The notes below the pieces were generated by a model. The model was not told the DNA's origin and searched no databases. It saw only the letters and a program-made list of their open reading frames with translations. A stretch of DNA of 64,000 nt from Leuctra nigra (lineage: Eukaryota > Arthropoda > Insecta > Plecoptera > Leuctridae): contig OW203769.1 of assembly GCA_934045905.1 (NCBI GenBank), positions 21,855,705 to 21,919,704 on the forward strand. The letters run 5' to 3'. Position numbers and translations under genes: made by a program. Below are positions 44,582 through 59,900 of this stretch, piece by piece (within the stretch, counting starts at the first letter, position 1; each line of letters starts with the position of its first letter).

Positions 44582-44809
44582 TTCTAATTTTAATTAATCA
44601 TTAGACTTGCGAAAACTATATTTATTGAAATTTTATTACACAATGTTTCTCTCGGTATTCATCGAGCTTCTTCAGGTGACATTTGGAAAAATGTGGAAAA
44701 ATGTCACCTGACTGAAGAAGTTCGGTAATACCGAGGGAAATATTGTGTAATACAATTTCAATAAGCATAGCTTTTGCAAGTCTATAATGATTAAAATTAA
44801 AATTAGAAT
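44582..44809. mobile_element. MITE/hairpin next to the satellite, arms about 105 bp
   Basis: Arms run from ttctaattttaattaatcat to aggtgacatttgg and back (aatgtcacctgactgaagaa ... aaaattagaatt), meeting at a short loop. A few mismatches are spread along the arms. Confidence 0.8.
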
Positions 44810-44954
44810 TGGTGTAAATTTGTATCGCTCGAATTTGTCTTATTCAAATGTAGTGCATACTTTTATTTAACGTCGCACAGTTCTTCAACTACTAGGATAA
44901 TGGCGCCGGAAGAATGATGGCGATGACTGAAACATTGGTGTGGACGGGAGGTGG

Positions 44955-47900
44955 GAAGGAGGCGGTCTTGGCCTAAGAGGGAACCATGCTTCTCGACTGA
45001 CGAAGCCACAGAAAACACCTCGACCCTGAGGGAGTGCAAGCGTGGTCGTGGCCTAAGAGGGAACCATGCTTCTCGACTGACGAAGCCACAGAAAACACCT
45101 CGACCCTGAGGGAGTGCAAGCGTGGTCGTGGCCTAAGAGGGAACCATGCTTCTCGACTGACGAAGCCACAGAAAACACCTCGACCCTGAGGGAGTGCAAG
45201 CGCGGTCGTGGCCTAAGAGGGAACCATGCTTCTCGACTGACGAAGCCACAGAAAACACCTCGACCCTGAGGGAGTGCAAGCGCGGTCGTGGCCTAAGAGG
45301 GAACCATGCTTCTCGACTGACGAAGCCACAGAAAACACCTCGACCCTTGGTGCAAGCGCGGTCGTGGCCTAAGAGGGAACCATGCTTCTCGACTGACGAA
45401 GCCACAGAAAACACCTCGACCCTGAGGGAGTGCAAGCGCGGTCGTGGCCTAAGAGGGAACCATGCTTCTCGACTGACGAAGCCACAGAAAACACCTCGAC
45501 CCTTGGTGCAAGCGCGGTCGTGGCCTAAGAGGGAACCATGCTTCTCGACTGACGAAGCCACAGAAAACACCTCGACCCTGAGGGAGTGCAAGCGCGGTCG
45601 TGGCCTAAGAGGGAACCATGCTTCTCGACTGACGAAGCCACAGAAAACACCTCGACCCTTGGTGCAAGCGCGGTCGTGGCCTAAGAGGGAACCATGCTTC
45701 TCGACTGACGAAGCCACAGAAAACACCTCGACCCTGAGGGAGTGCAAGCGCGGTCGTGGCCTAAGAGGGAACCATGCTTCTCGACTGACGAAGCCACAGA
45801 AAACACCTCGACCCTGAGGGAGTGCAAGCGCGGTCTTGGCCTAAGAGGGAACCATGCTTCTCGACTGACGAAGCCACAGAAAACACCTCGACCCTGAGGG
45901 AGTGCAAGCGCGGTCGTGGCCTAAGAGGGAACCATGCTTCTCGACTGACGAAGCCACAGAAAACACCTCGACCCTGAGGGAGTGCAAGCGCGGTCGTGGC
46001 CTAAGAGGGAACCATGCTTCTCGACTGACGAAGCCACAGAAAACACCTCGACCCTGAGGGAGTGCAAGCGCGGTCGTGGCCTAAGAGGGAACCATGCTTC
46101 TCGACTGACGAAGCCACAGAAAACACCTCGACCCTGAGGGAGTGCAAGCGCGGTCGTGGCCTAAGAGGGAACCATGCTTCTCGACTGACGAAGCCACAGA
46201 AAACACCTCGACCATTGGTGCAAGCGCGGTCGTGGCCTAAGAGGGAACCATGCTTCTCGACTGACGAAGCCACAGAAAACACTTCGACCCTTGGTGCAAG
46301 CGCGGTCGTGGCCTAAGAGGGAACCATGCTTCTCGACTGACGAAGCCACAGAAAACACCTCGACCCTTGGTGCAAGCGCGGTCTTGGCCTAAGAGGGAAC
46401 CATGCTTCTCGACTGACGAAGCCACAGAAAACACCTCGACCCTTGGTGCAAGCGCGGTCGTGGCCTAAGAGGGAACCATGCTTCTCGACTGACGAAGCCA
46501 CAGAAAACACCTCGACCCTGAGGGAGTGCAAGCGCGGTCGTGGCCTAAGAGGGAACCATGCTTCTCGACTGACGAAGCCACAGAAAACACCTCGACCCTT
46601 GGTGCAAGCGCGGTCGTGGCCTAAGAGGGAACCATGCTTCTCGACTGACGAAGCCACAGAAAACACCTCGACCCTGAGGGAGTGCAAGCGCGGTCGTGGC
46701 CTAAGAGGGAACCATGCTTCTCGACTGACGAAGCCACAGAAAACACCTCGACCATTGGTGCAAGCGCGGTCGTGGCCTAAGAGGGAACCATGCTTCTCGA
46801 CTGACGAAGCCACAGAAAACACTTCGACCCTTGGTGCAAGCGCGGTCGTGGCCTAAGAGGGAACCATGCTTCTCGACTGACGAAGCCACAGAAAACACTT
46901 CGACCCTTGGTGCAAGCGCGGTCGTGGCCTAAGAGGGAACCATGCTTCTCGACTGACGAAGCCACAGAAAACACCTCGACCCTTGGTGCAAGCGCGGTCT
47001 TGGCCTAAGAGGGAACCATGCTTCTCGACTGACGAAGCCACAGAAAACACCTCGACCCTTGGTGCAAGCGCGGTCGTGGCCTAAGAGGGAACCATGCTTC
47101 TCGACTGACGAAGCCACAGAAAACACCTCGACCCTGAGGGAGTGCAAGCGCGGTCGTGGCCTAAGAGGGAACCATGCTTCTCGACTGACGAAGCCACAGA
47201 AAACACCTCGACCCTGAGGGAGTGCAAGCGCGGTCGTGGCCTAAGAGGGAACCATGCTTCTCGACTGACGAAGCCACAGAAAACACCTCGACCCTTGGTG
47301 CAAGCGCGGTCGTGGCCTAAGAGGGAACCATGCTTCTCGACTGACGAAGCCACAGAAAACACCTCGACCCTGAGGGAGTGCAAGCGCGGTCGTGGCCTAA
47401 GAGGGAACCATGCTTCTCGACTGACGAAGCCACAGAAAACACCTCGACCCTTGGTGCAAGCGCGGTCGTGGCCTAAGAGGGAACCATGCTTCTCGACTGA
47501 CGAAGCCACAGAAAACACCTCGACCCTGAGGGAGTGCAAGCGCGGTCGTGGCCTAAGAGGGAACCATGCTTCTCGACTGACGAAGCCACAGAAAACACCT
47601 CGACCCTGAGGGAGTGCAAGCGTGGTCGTGGCCTAAGAGGGAACCATGCTTCTCGACTGACGAAGCCACAGAAAACACCTCGACCCTGAGGGAGTGCAAG
47701 CGTGGTCGTGGCCTAAGAGGGAACCATGCTTCTCGACTGACGAAGCCACAGAAAACACCTCGACCCTGAGGGGTGCAAGCGTGGTCGTGGCCTAAGAGGG
47801 AACCATGCTTCTCGACTGACGAAGCCACAGAAAACACCTCGACCCTGAGGGGTGCAAGCGTGGTCGTGGCCTAAGAGGGAACCATGCTTCTCGACTGACG

Positions 47901-50900
47901 AAGCCACAGAAAACACCTCGACCCTGAGGGAGTGCAAGCGCGGTCGTGGCCTAAGAGGGAACCATGCTTCTCGACTGACGAAGCCACAGAAAACACCTCG
48001 ACCCTTGGTGCAAGCGCGGTCGTGGCCTAAGAGGGAACCATGCTTCTCGACTGACGAAGCCACAGAAAACACCTCGACCCTGAGGGAGTGCAAGCGCGGT
48101 CGTGGCCTAAGAGGGAACCATGCTTCTCGACTGACGAAGCCACAGAAAACACCTCGACCCTTGGTGCAAGCGCGGTCGTGGCCTAAGAGGGAACCATGCT
48201 TCTCGACTGACGAAGCCACAGAAAACACCTCGACCCTGAGGGAGTGCAAGCGCGGTCGTGGCCTAAGAGGGAACCATGCTTCTCGACTGACGAAGCCACA
48301 GAAAACACCTCGACCATTGGTGCAAGCGCGGTCGTGGCCTAAGAGGGAACCATGCTTCTCGACTGACGAAGCCACAGAAAACACCTCGACCCTTGGTGCA
48401 AGCGCGGTCGTGGCCTAAGAGGGAACCATGCTTCTCGACTGACGAAGCCACAGAAAACACCTCGACCCTGAGGGAGTGCAAGCGCGGTCGTGGCCTAAGA
48501 GGGAACCATGCTTCTCGACTGACGAAGCCACAGAAAACACCTCGACCCTTGGTGCAAGCGCGGTCGTGGCCTAAGAGGGAACCATGCTTCTCGACTGACG
48601 AAGCCACAGAAAACACCTCGACCCTGAGGGAGTGCAAGCGCGGTCGTGGCCTAAGAGGGAACCATGCTTCTCGACTGACGAAGCCACAGAAAACACCTCG
48701 ACCCTTGGTGCAAGCGCGGTCGTGGCCTAAGAGGGAACCATGCTTCTCGACTGACGAAGCCACAGAAAACACCTCGACCCTGAGGGAGTGCAAGCGCGGT
48801 CGTGGCCTAAGAGGGAACCATGCTTCTCGACTGACGAAGCCACAGAAAACACCTCGACCCTGAGGGAGTGCAAGCGCGGTCGTGGCCTAAGAGGGAACCA
48901 TGCTTCTCGACTGACGAAGCCACAGAAAACACCTCGACCCTTGGTGCAAGCGCGGTCGTGGCCTAAGAGGGAACCATGCTTCTCGACTGACGAAGCCACA
49001 GAAAACACCTCGACCCTGAGGGGTGCAAGCGTGGTCGTGGCCTAAGAGGGAACCATGCTTCTCGACTGACGAAGCCACAGAAAACACCTCGACCCTTGGT
49101 GCAAGCGCGGTCGTGGCCTAAGAGGGAACCATGCTTCTCGACTGACGAAGCCACAGAAAACACCTCGACCCTGAGGGGTGCAAGCGTGGTCGTGGCCTAA
49201 GAGGGAACCATGCTTCTCGACTGACGAAGCCACAGAAAACACCTCGACCCTTGGTGCAAGCGCGGTCGTGGCCTAAGAGGGAACCATGCTTCTCGACTGA
49301 CGAAGCCACAGAAAACACCTCGACCCTGAGGGGTGCAAGCGTGGTCGTGGCCTAAGAGGGAACCATGCTTCTCGACTGACGAAGCCACAGAAAACACCTC
49401 GACCCTTGGTGCAAGCGCGGTCGTGGCCTAAGAGGGAACCATGCTTCTCGACTGACGAAGCCACAGAAAACACCTCGACCCTGAGGGAGTGCAAGCGCGG
49501 TCGTGGCCTAAGAGGGAACCATGCTTCTCGACTGACGAAGCCACAGAAAACACCTCGACCCTGAGGGGGTGTAAGCGCGGTCTTGGCCTAAGAGGGAACC
49601 ATGCTTCTCGACTGACGAAGCCACAGAAAACACCTCGACCCTGAGGGAGTGCAAGCGCGGTCGTGGCCTAAGAGGGAACCATGCTTCTCGACTGACGAAG
49701 CCACAGAAAACACCTCGACCCTGAGGGGTGCAAGCGTGGTCGTGGCCTAAGAGGGAACCATGCTTCTCGACTGACGAAGCCACAGAAAACACCTCGACCC
49801 TTGGTGCAAGCGCGGTCGTGGCCTAAGAGGGAACCATGCTTCTCGACTGACGAAGCCACAGAAAACACCTCGACCATTGGTGCAAGCGCGGTCGTGGCCT
49901 AAGAGGGAACCATGCTTCTCGACTGACGAAGCCACAGAAAACACCTCGACCCTGAGGGAGTGCAAGCGCGGTCGTGGCCTAAGGGGAACCATGCTTCTCG
50001 ACTGACGAAGCCACAGAAAACACCTCGACCCTGAGGGGTGCAAGCGTGGTCGTGGCCTAAGAGGGAACCATGCTTCTCGACTGACGAAGCCACAGAAAAC
50101 ACCTCGACCCTTGGTGCAAGCGCGGTCGTGGCCTAAGAGGGAACCATGCTTCTCGACTGACGAAGCCACAGAAAACACCTCGACCATTGGTGCAAGCGCG
50201 GTCGTGGCCTAAGAGGGAACCATGCTTCTCGACTGACGAAGCCACAGAAAACACCTCGACCCTGAGGGAGTGCAAGCGCGGTCGTGGCCTAAGAGGGAAC
50301 CATGCTTCTCGACTGACGAAGCCACAGAAAACACCTCGACCCTGAGGGGTGCAAGCGTGGTCGTGGCCTAAGAGGGAACCATGCTTCTCGACTGACGAAG
50401 CCACAGAAAACACCTCGACCCTGAGGGAGTGCAAGCGTGGTCGTGGCCTAAGAGGGAACCATGCTTCTCGACTGACGAAGCCACAGAAAACACCTCGACC
50501 CTGAGGGAGTGCAAGCGCGGTCGTGGCCTAAGAGGGAACCATGCTTCTCGACTGACGAAGCCACAGAAAACACCTCGACCCTGAGGGGTGCAAGCGTGGT
50601 CGTGGCCTAAGAGGGAACCATGCTTCTCGACTGACGAAGCCACAGAAAACACCTCGACCCTGAGGGAGTGCAAGCGTGGTCGTGGCCTAAGAGGGAACCA
50701 TGCTTCTCGACTGACGAAGCCACAGAAAACACCTCGACCCTGAGGGAGTGTAAGCGCGGTCGTGGCCTAAGAGGGAACCATGCTTCTCGACTGACGAAGC
50801 CACAGAAAACACCTCGACCCTTGGTGCAAGCGCGGTCGTGGCCTAAGAGGGAACCATGCTTCTCGACTGACGAAGCCACAGAAAACACCTCGACCCTTGG

Positions 50901-53900
50901 TGCAAGCGCGGTCGTGGCCTAAGAGGGAACCATGCTTCTCGACTGACGAAGCCACAGAAAACACCTCGACCCTTGGTGCAAGCGCGGTCGTGGCCTAAGA
51001 GGGAACCATGCTTCTCGACTGACGAAGCCACAGAAAACACCTCGACCCTGAGGGAGAGCAAGCGCGGTCGTGGCCTAAGAGGGAACCATGCTTCTCGACT
51101 GACGAAGCCACAGAAAACACCTCGACCCTTGGTGCAAGCGCGGTCTTGGCCTAAGAGGGAACCATGCTTCTCGACTGACGAAGCCACAGAAAACACCTCG
51201 ACCCTTGGTGCAAGCGCGGTCGTGGCCTATGAGGGAACCATGCTTCTCGACTGACGAAGCCACAGAAAACACCTCGACCCTGAGGGAGTGCAAGCGCGGT
51301 CGTGGCCTAAGAGGGAACCATGCTTCTCGACTGACGAAGCCAGAGAAAACACCTCGACCCTTGGTGCAAGCGCGGTCGTGGCCTAAGAGGGAACCATGCT
51401 TCTCGACTGACGAAGCCACAGAAAACACCTCGACCCTGAGGGAGTGCAAGCGCGGTCGTGGCCTAAGAGGGAACCATGCTTCTCGACTGACGAAGCCACA
51501 GAAAACACCTCGACCCTGAGGGAGTGCAAGCGCGGTCGTGGCCTAAGAGGGAACCATGCTTCTCGACTGACGAAGCCACAGAAAACACCTCGACCCTGAG
51601 GGGGTGCAAGCGCGGTCGTGGCCTAAGAGGGAACCATGCTTCTCGACTGACGAAGCCACAGAAAACACCTCGACCCTGAGGGAGTGCAAGCGCGGTCGTG
51701 GCCTAAGAGGGAACCATGCTTCTCGACTGACGAAGCCACAGAAAACACCTCGACCCTGAGGGAGTGCAAGCGCGGTCGTGGCCTAAGAGGGAACCATGCT
51801 TCTCGACTGACGAAGCCACAGAAAACACCTCGACCCTGAGGGAGTGCAAGCGCGGTCGTGGCCTAAGAGGGAACCATGCTTCTCGACTGACGAAGCCACA
51901 GAAAACACCTCGACCCTGAGGGGGTGTAAGCGCGGTCGTGGCCTAAGAGGGAACCATGCTTCTCGACTGACGAAGCCACAGAAAACACCTCGACCCTGAG
52001 GGGGTGTAAGCGCGGTCGTGGCCTAAGAGGGAACCATGCTTCTCGACTGACGAAGCCACAGAAAACACCTCGACCCTTGGTGCAAGCGCGGTCGTGGCCT
52101 AAGAGGGAACCATGCTTCTCGACTGACGAAGCCACAGAAAACACCTCGACCCTGAGGGGGTGCAAGCGTGGTCGTGGCCTAAGAGGGAACCATGCTTCTC
52201 GACTGACGAAGCCACAGAAAACACCTCGACCCTGAGGGGGTGCAAGCGCGGTCTTGGCCTAAGAGGGAACCATGCTTCTCGACTGACGAAGCCACAGAAA
52301 ACACCTCGACCCTGAGGGAGTGCAAGCGCGGTCGTGGCCTAAGAGGGAACCATGCTTCTCGACTGACGAAGCCACAGAAAACACCTCGACCCTGAGGGAG
52401 TGCAAGCGCGGTCGTGGCCTAAGAGGGAACCATGCTTCTCGACTGACGAAGCCACAGAAAACACCTCGACCCTGAGGGAGTGCAAGCGCGGTCGTGGCCT
52501 AAGAGGGAACCATGCTTCTCGACTGACGAAGCCACAGAAAACACCTCGACCCTGAGGGAGTGCAAGCGCGGTCGTGGCCTAAGAGGGAACCATGCTTCTC
52601 GACTGACGAAGCCACAGAAAACACCTCGACCCTGAGGGAGTGCAAGCGCGGTCGTGGCCTAAGAGGGAACCATGCTTCTCGACTGACGAAGCCACAGAAA
52701 ACACCTCGACCCTTGGTGCAAGCGCGGTCTTGGCCTAAGAGGGAACCATGCTTCTCGACTGACGAAGCCACAGAAAACACCTCGACCCTTGGTGCAAGCG
52801 CGGTCGTGGCCTAAGAGGGAACCATGCTTCTCGACTGACGAAGCCACAGAAAACACCTCGACCCTGAGGGAGTGCAAGCGCGGTCGTGGCCTAAGAGGGA
52901 ACCATGCTTCTCGACTGACGAAGCCACAGAAAACACCTCGACCCTGAGGGAGTGCAAGCGCGGTCGTGGCCTAAGAGGGAACCATGCTTCTCGACTGACG
53001 AAGCCACAGAAAACACCTCGACCCTGAGGGGTGCAAGCACGGTCGTGGCCTAAGAGGGAACCATGCTTCTCGACTGACGAAGCCACAGAAAACACCTCGA
53101 CCATTGGTGCAAGCGCGGTCGTGGCCTAAGAGGGAACCATGCTTCTCGACTGACGAAGCCACAGAAAACACCTCGACCCTTGGTGCAAGCGCGGTCGTGG
53201 CCTAAGAGGGAACCATGCTTCTCGACTGACGAAGCCACAGAAAACACCTCGACCCTGAGGGGGTGTAAGCGCGGTCGTGGCCTAAGAGGGAACCATGCTT
53301 CTCGACTGACGAAGCCACAGAAAACACCTCGACCCTGAGGGAGTGCAAGCGCGGTCGTGGCCTAAGAGGGAACCATGCTTCTCGACTGACGAAGCCACAG
53401 AAAACACCTCGACCCTGAGGGGGTGTAAGCGCGGTCGTGGCCTAAGAGGGAACCATGCTTCTCGACTGACGAAGCCACAGAAAACACCTCGACCATTGGT
53501 GCAAGCGCGGTCGTGGCCTAAGAGGGAACCATGCTTCTCGACTGACGAAGCCACAGAAAACACCTCGACCCTGAGGGAGTGCAAGCGCGGTCGTGGCCTA
53601 AGAGGGAACCATGCTTCTCGACTGACGAAGCCACAGAAAACACCTCGACCCTGAGGGAGTGCAAGCGCGGTCGTGGCCTAAGAGGGAACCATGCTTCTCG
53701 ACTGACGAAGCCACAGAAAACACCTCGACCCTGAGGGAGTGCAAGCGCGGTCGTGGCCTAAGAGGGAACCATGCTTCTCGACTGACGAAGCCACAGAAAA
53801 CACCTCGACCCTTGGTGCAAGCGCGGTCGTGGCCTAAGAGGGAACCATGCTTCTCGACTGACGAAGCCACAGAAAACACCTCGACCCTGAGGGAGTGCAA

Positions 53901-56900
53901 GCGTGGTCGTGGCCTAAGAGGGAACCATGCTTCTCGACTGACGAAGCCACAGAAAACACCTCGACCCTTGGTGCAAGCGCGGTCGTGGCCTAAGAGGGAA
54001 CCATGCTTCTCGACTGACGAAGCCACAGAAAACACCTCGACCCTTGGTGCAAGCGCGGTCGTGGCCTAAGAGGGAACCATGCTTCTCGACTGACGAAGCC
54101 ACAGAAAACACCTCGACCCTTGGTGCAAGCGCGGTCGTGGCCTAAGAGGGAACCATGCTTCTCGACTGACGAAGCCACAGAAAACACCTCGACCCTGAGG
54201 GAGTGCAAGCGTGGTCGTGGCCTAAGAGGGAACCATGCTTCTCGACTGACGAAGCCACAGAAAACACCTCGACCCTTGGTGCAAGCGCGGTCGTGGCCTA
54301 AGAGGGAACCATGCTTCTCGACTGACGAAGCCACAGAAAACACCTCGACCATTGGTGCAAGCGCGGTCGTGGCCTAAGAGGGAACCATGCTTCTCGACTG
54401 ACGAAGCCACAGAAAACACCTCGACCCTGAGGGAGTGCAAGCGCGGTCGTGGCCTAAGAGGGAACCATGCTTCTCGACTGACGAAGCCACAGAAAACACC
54501 TCGACCCTGAGGGAGTGCAAGCGCGGTCGTGGCCTAAGAGGGAACCATGCTTCTCGACTGACGAAGCCACAGAAAACACCTCGACCCTGAGGGAGTGCAA
54601 GCGCGGTCTTGGCCTAAGAGGGAACCATGCTTCTCGACTGACGAAGCCACAGAAAACACCTCGACCCTTGGTGCAAGCGCGGTCGTGGCCTAAGAGGGAA
54701 CCATGCTTCTCGACTGACGAAGCCACAGAAAACACCTCGACCCTGAGGGGGTGTAAGCGCGGTCGTGGCCTAAGAGGGAACCATGCTTCTCGACTGACGA
54801 AGCCACAGAAAACACCTCGACCCTGAGGGAGTGCAAGCGCGGTCGTGGCCTAAGAGGGAACCATGCTTCTCGACTGACGAAGCCACAGAAAACACCTCGA
54901 CCCTGAGGGGGTGTAAGCGCGGTCGTGGCCTAAGAGGGAACCATGCTTCTCGACTGACGAAGCCACAGAAAACACCTCGACCCTGAGGGAGTGCAAGCGC
55001 GGTCGTGGCCTAAGAGGGAACCATGCTTCTCGACTGACGAAGCCACAGAAAACACCTCGACCATTGGTGCAAGCGCGGTCGTGGCCTAAGAGGGAACCAT
55101 GCTTCTCGACTGACGAAGCCACAGAAAACACCTCGACCCTGAGGGAGTGCAAGCGCGGTCGTGGCCTAAGAGGGAACCATGCTTCTCGACTGACGAAGCC
55201 ACAGAAAACACCTCGACCCTTGGTGCAAGCGCGGTCGTGGCCTAAGAGGGAACCATGCTTCTCGACTGACGAAGCCACAGAAAACACCTCGACCCTGAGG
55301 GAGTGCAAGCGCGGTCGTGGCCTAAGAGGGAACCATGCTTCTCGACTGACGAAGCCACAGAAAACACCTCGACCCTGAGGGAGTGCAAGCGTGGTCGTGG
55401 CCTAAGAGGGAACCATGCTTCTCGACTGACGAAGCCACAGAAAACACCTCGACCCTTGGTGCAAGCGCGGTCGTGGCCTAAGAGGGAACCATGCTTCTCG
55501 ACTGACGAAGCCACAGAAAACACCTCGACCATTGGTGCAAGCGCGGTCGTGGCCTAAGAGGGAACCATGCTTCTCGACTGACGAAGCCACAGAAAACACC
55601 TCGACCCTGAGGGAGTGCAAGCGCGGTCGTGGCCTAAGAGGGAACCATGCTTCTCGACTGACGAAGCCACAGAAAACACCTCGACCCTGAGGGAGTGCAA
55701 GCGCGGTCGTGGCCTAAGAGGGAACCATGCTTCTCGACTGACGAAGCCACAGAAAACACCTCGACCCTTGGTGCAAGCGCGGTCGTGGCCTAAGAGGGAA
55801 CCATGCTTCTCGACTGACGAAGCCACAGAAAACACCTCGACCCTTGGTGCAAGCGCGGTCGTGGCCTAAGAGGGAACCATGCTTCTCGACTGACGAAGCC
55901 ACAGAAAACACCTCGACCCTGAGGGAGTGCAAGCGCGGTCGTGGCCTAAGAGGGAACCATGCTTCTCGACTGACGAAGCCACAGAAAACACCTCGACCCT
56001 TGGTGCAAGCGCGGTCTTGGCCTAAGAGGGAACCATGCTTCTCGACTGACGAAGCCACAGAAAACACCTCGACCCTGAGGGAGTGCAAGCGCGGTCGTGG
56101 CCTAAGAGGGAACCATGCTTCTCGACTGACGAAGCCACAGAAAACACCTCGACCCTGAGGGAGTGCAAGCGCGGTCGTGGCCTAAGAGGGAACCATGCTT
56201 CTCGACTGACGAAGCCACAGAAAACACCTCGACCCTGAGGGAGTGCAAGCGCGGTCGTGGCCTAAGAGGGAACCATGCTTCTCGACTGACGAAGCCACAG
56301 AAAACACCTCGACCCTGAGGGGGTGCAAGCGCGGTCGTGGCCTAAGAGGGAACCATGCTTCTCGACTGACGAAGCCACAGAAAACACCTCGACCCTGAGG
56401 GAGTGCAAGCGCGGTCGTGGCCTAAGAGGGAACCATGCTTCTCGACTGACGAAGCCACAGAAAACACCTCGACCCTGAGGGGTGCAAGCGTGGTCGTGGC
56501 CTAAGAGGGAACCATGCTTCTCGACTGACGAAGCCACAGAAAACACCTCGACCCTTGGTGCAAGCGCGGTCGTGGCCTAAGAGGGAACCATGCTTCTCGA
56601 CTGACGAAGCCACAGAAAACACCTCGACCCTTGGTGCAAGCGCGGTCGTGGCCTAAGAGGGAACCATGCTTCTCGACTGACGAAGCCACAGAAAACACCT
56701 CGACCCTTGGTGCAAGCGCGGTCGTGGCCTAAGAGGGAACCATGCTTCTCGACTGACGAAGCCACAGAAAACACCTCGACCCTTGGTGCAAGCGCGGTCG
56801 TGGCCTAAGAGGGAACCATGCTTCTCGACTGACGAAGCCACAGAAAACACCTCGACCCTGAGGGAGTGCAAGCGCGGTCGTGGCCTAAGAGGGAACCATG

Positions 56901-59900
56901 CTTCTCGACTGACGAAGCCACAGAAAACACCTCGACCCTGAGGGAGAGCAAGCGCGGTCGTGGCCTAAGAGGGAACCATGCTTCTCGACTGACGAAGCCA
57001 CAGAAAACACCTCGACCCTGAGGGAGTGCAAGCGCGGTCGTGGCCTAAGAGGGAACCATGCTTCTCGACTGACGAAGCCACAGAAAACACCTCGACCCTG
57101 AGGGGTGCAAGCGTGGTCGTGGCCTAAGAGGGAACCATGCTTCTCGACTGACGAAGCCACAGAAAACACCTCGACCCTTGGTGCAAGCGCGGTCGTGGCC
57201 TAAGAGGGAACCATGCTTCTCGACTGACGAAGCCACAGAAAACACCTCGACCCTGAGGGAGAGCAAGCGCGGTCGTGGCCTAAGAGGGAACCATGCTTCT
57301 CGACTGACGAAGCCACAGAAAACACCTCGACCCTGAGGGAGTGCAAGCGCGGTCTTGGCCTAAGAGGGAACCATGCTTCTCGACTGACGAAGCCACAGAA
57401 AACACCTCGACCCTGAGGGAGTGCAAGCGCGGTCGTGGCCTAAGAGGGAACCATGCTTCTCGACTGACGAAGCCACAGAAAACACCTCGACCCTGAGGGA
57501 GTGCAAGCGCGGTCTTGGCCTAAGAGGGAACCATGCTTCTCGACTGACGAAGCCACAGAAAACACCTCGACCCTGAGGGGGTGTAAGCGCGGTCGTGGCC
57601 TAAGAGGGAACCATGCTTCTCGACTGACGAAGCCACAGAAAACACCTCGACCCTGAGGGGGTGTAAGCGCGGTCGTGGCCTAAGAGGGAACCATGCTTCT
57701 CGACTGACGAAGCCACAGAAAACACCTCGACCCTTGGTGCAAGCGCGGTCGTGGCCTAAGAGGGAACCATGCTTCTCGACTGACGAAGCCACAGAAAACA
57801 CCTCGACCCTGAGGGAGTGCAAGCGCGGTCGTGGCCTAAGAGGGAACCATGCTTCTCGACTGACGAAGCCACAGAAAACACCTCGACCCTGAGGGAGTGC
57901 AAGCGCGGTCGTGGCCTAAGAGGGAACCATGCTTCTCGACTGACGAAGCCACAGAAAACACCTCGACCCTGAGGGGGTGTAAGCGCGGTCGTGGCCTAAG
58001 AGGGAACCATGCTTCTCGACTGACGAAGCCACAGAAAACACCTCGACCCTGAGGGAGTGCAAGCGCGGTCGTGGCCTAAGAGGGAACCATGCTTCTCGAC
58101 TGACGAAGCCACAGAAAACACCTCGACCCTGAGGGGTGCAAGCACGGTCGTGGCCTAAGAGGGAACCATGCTTCTCGACTGACGAAGCCACAGAAAACAC
58201 CTCGACCCTGAGGGAGTGCAAGCGCGGTCGTGGCCTAAGAGGGAACCATGCTTCTCGACTGACGAAGCCACAGAAAACACCTCGACCCTGAGGGAGTGCA
58301 AGCGCGGTCGTGGCCTAAGAGGGAACCATGCTTCTCGACTGACGAAGCCACAGAAAACACCTCGACCCTGAGGGGTGCAAGCGTGGTCGTGGCCTAAGAG
58401 GGAACCATGCTTCTCGACTGACGAAGCCACAGAAAACACCTCGACCCTGAGGGAGTGCAAGCGCGGTCTTGGCCTAAGAGGGAACCATGCTTCTCGACTG
58501 ACGAAGCCACAGAAAACACCTCGACCCTGAGGGGGTGTAAGCGCGGTCGTGGCCTAAGAGGGAACCATGCTTCTCGACTGACGAAGCCACAGAAAACACC
58601 TCGACCCTGAGGGGGTGTAAGCGCGGTCGTGGCCTAAGAGGGAACCATGCTTCTCGACTGACGAAGCCACAGAAAACACCTCGACCCTGAGGGAGTGCAA
58701 GCGCGGTCGTGGCCTAAGAGGGAACCATGCTTCTCGACTGACGAAGCCACAGAAAACACCTCGACCCTTGGTGCAAGCGCGGTCGTGGCCTAAGAGGGAA
58801 CCATGCTTCTCGACTGACGAAGCCACAGAAAACACCTCGACCCTGAGGGAGTGCAAGCGCGGTCTTGGCCTAAGAGGGAACCATGCTTCTCGACTGACGA
58901 AGCCACAGAAAACACCTCGACCCTGAGGGAGTGCAAGCGCGGTCTTGGCCTAAGAGGGAACCATGCTTCTCGACTGACGAAGCCACAGAAAACACCTCGA
59001 CCCTGAGGGGGTGTAAGCGCGGTCGTGGCCTAAGAGGGAACCATGCTTCTCGACTGACGAAGCCACAGAAAACACCTCGACCCTGAGGGGGTGTAAGCGC
59101 GGTCGTGGCCTAAGAGGGAACCATGCTTCTCGACTGACGAAGCCACAGAAAACACCTCGACCCTGAGGGAGTGCAAGCGCGGTCGTGGCCTAAGAGGGAA
59201 CCATGCTTCTCGACTGACGAAGCCACAGAAAACACCTCGACCCTGAGGGAGTGCAAGCGCGGTCTTGGCCTAAGAGGGAACCATGCTTCTCGACTGACGA
59301 AGCCACAGAAAACACCTCGACCCTGAGGGGGTGTAAGCGCGGTCGTGGCCTAAGAGGGAACCATGCTTCTCGACTGACGAAGCCACAGAAAACACCTCGA
59401 CCCTGAGGGGGTGTAAGCGCGGTCGTGGCCTAAGAGGGAACCATGCTTCTCGACTGACGAAGCCACAGAAAACACCTCGACCCTGAGGGAGTGCAAGCGC
59501 GGTCGTGGCCTAAGAGGGAACCATGCTTCTCGACTGACGAAGCCACAGAAAACACCTCGACCCTTGGTGCAAGCGCGGTCGTGGCCTAAGAGGGAACCAT
59601 GCTTCTCGACTGACGAAGCCACAGAAAACACCTCGACCCTGAGGGGGTGTAAGCGCGGTCGTGGCCTAAGAGGGAACCATGCTTCTCGACTGACGAAGCC
59701 ACAGAAAACACCTCGACCCTGAGGGGGTGTAAGCGCGGTCGTGGCCTAAGAGGGAACCATGCTTCTCGACTGACGAAGCCACAGAAAACACCTCGACCCT
59801 GAGGGAGTGCAAGCGCGGTCGTGGCCTAAGAGGGAACCATGCTTCTCGACTGACGAAGCCACAGAAAACACCTCGACCCTTGGTGCAAGCGCGGTCGTGG

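Noticed and set aside
44955..45000. Cyclase exon at the left edge of the satellite (frame EKHGSLLGQDR)
   Set aside because: GSLLG loosely recalls the glycine loop of the kinase-homology domain, but the rest does not fit, and the sequence is better explained as SINE body.
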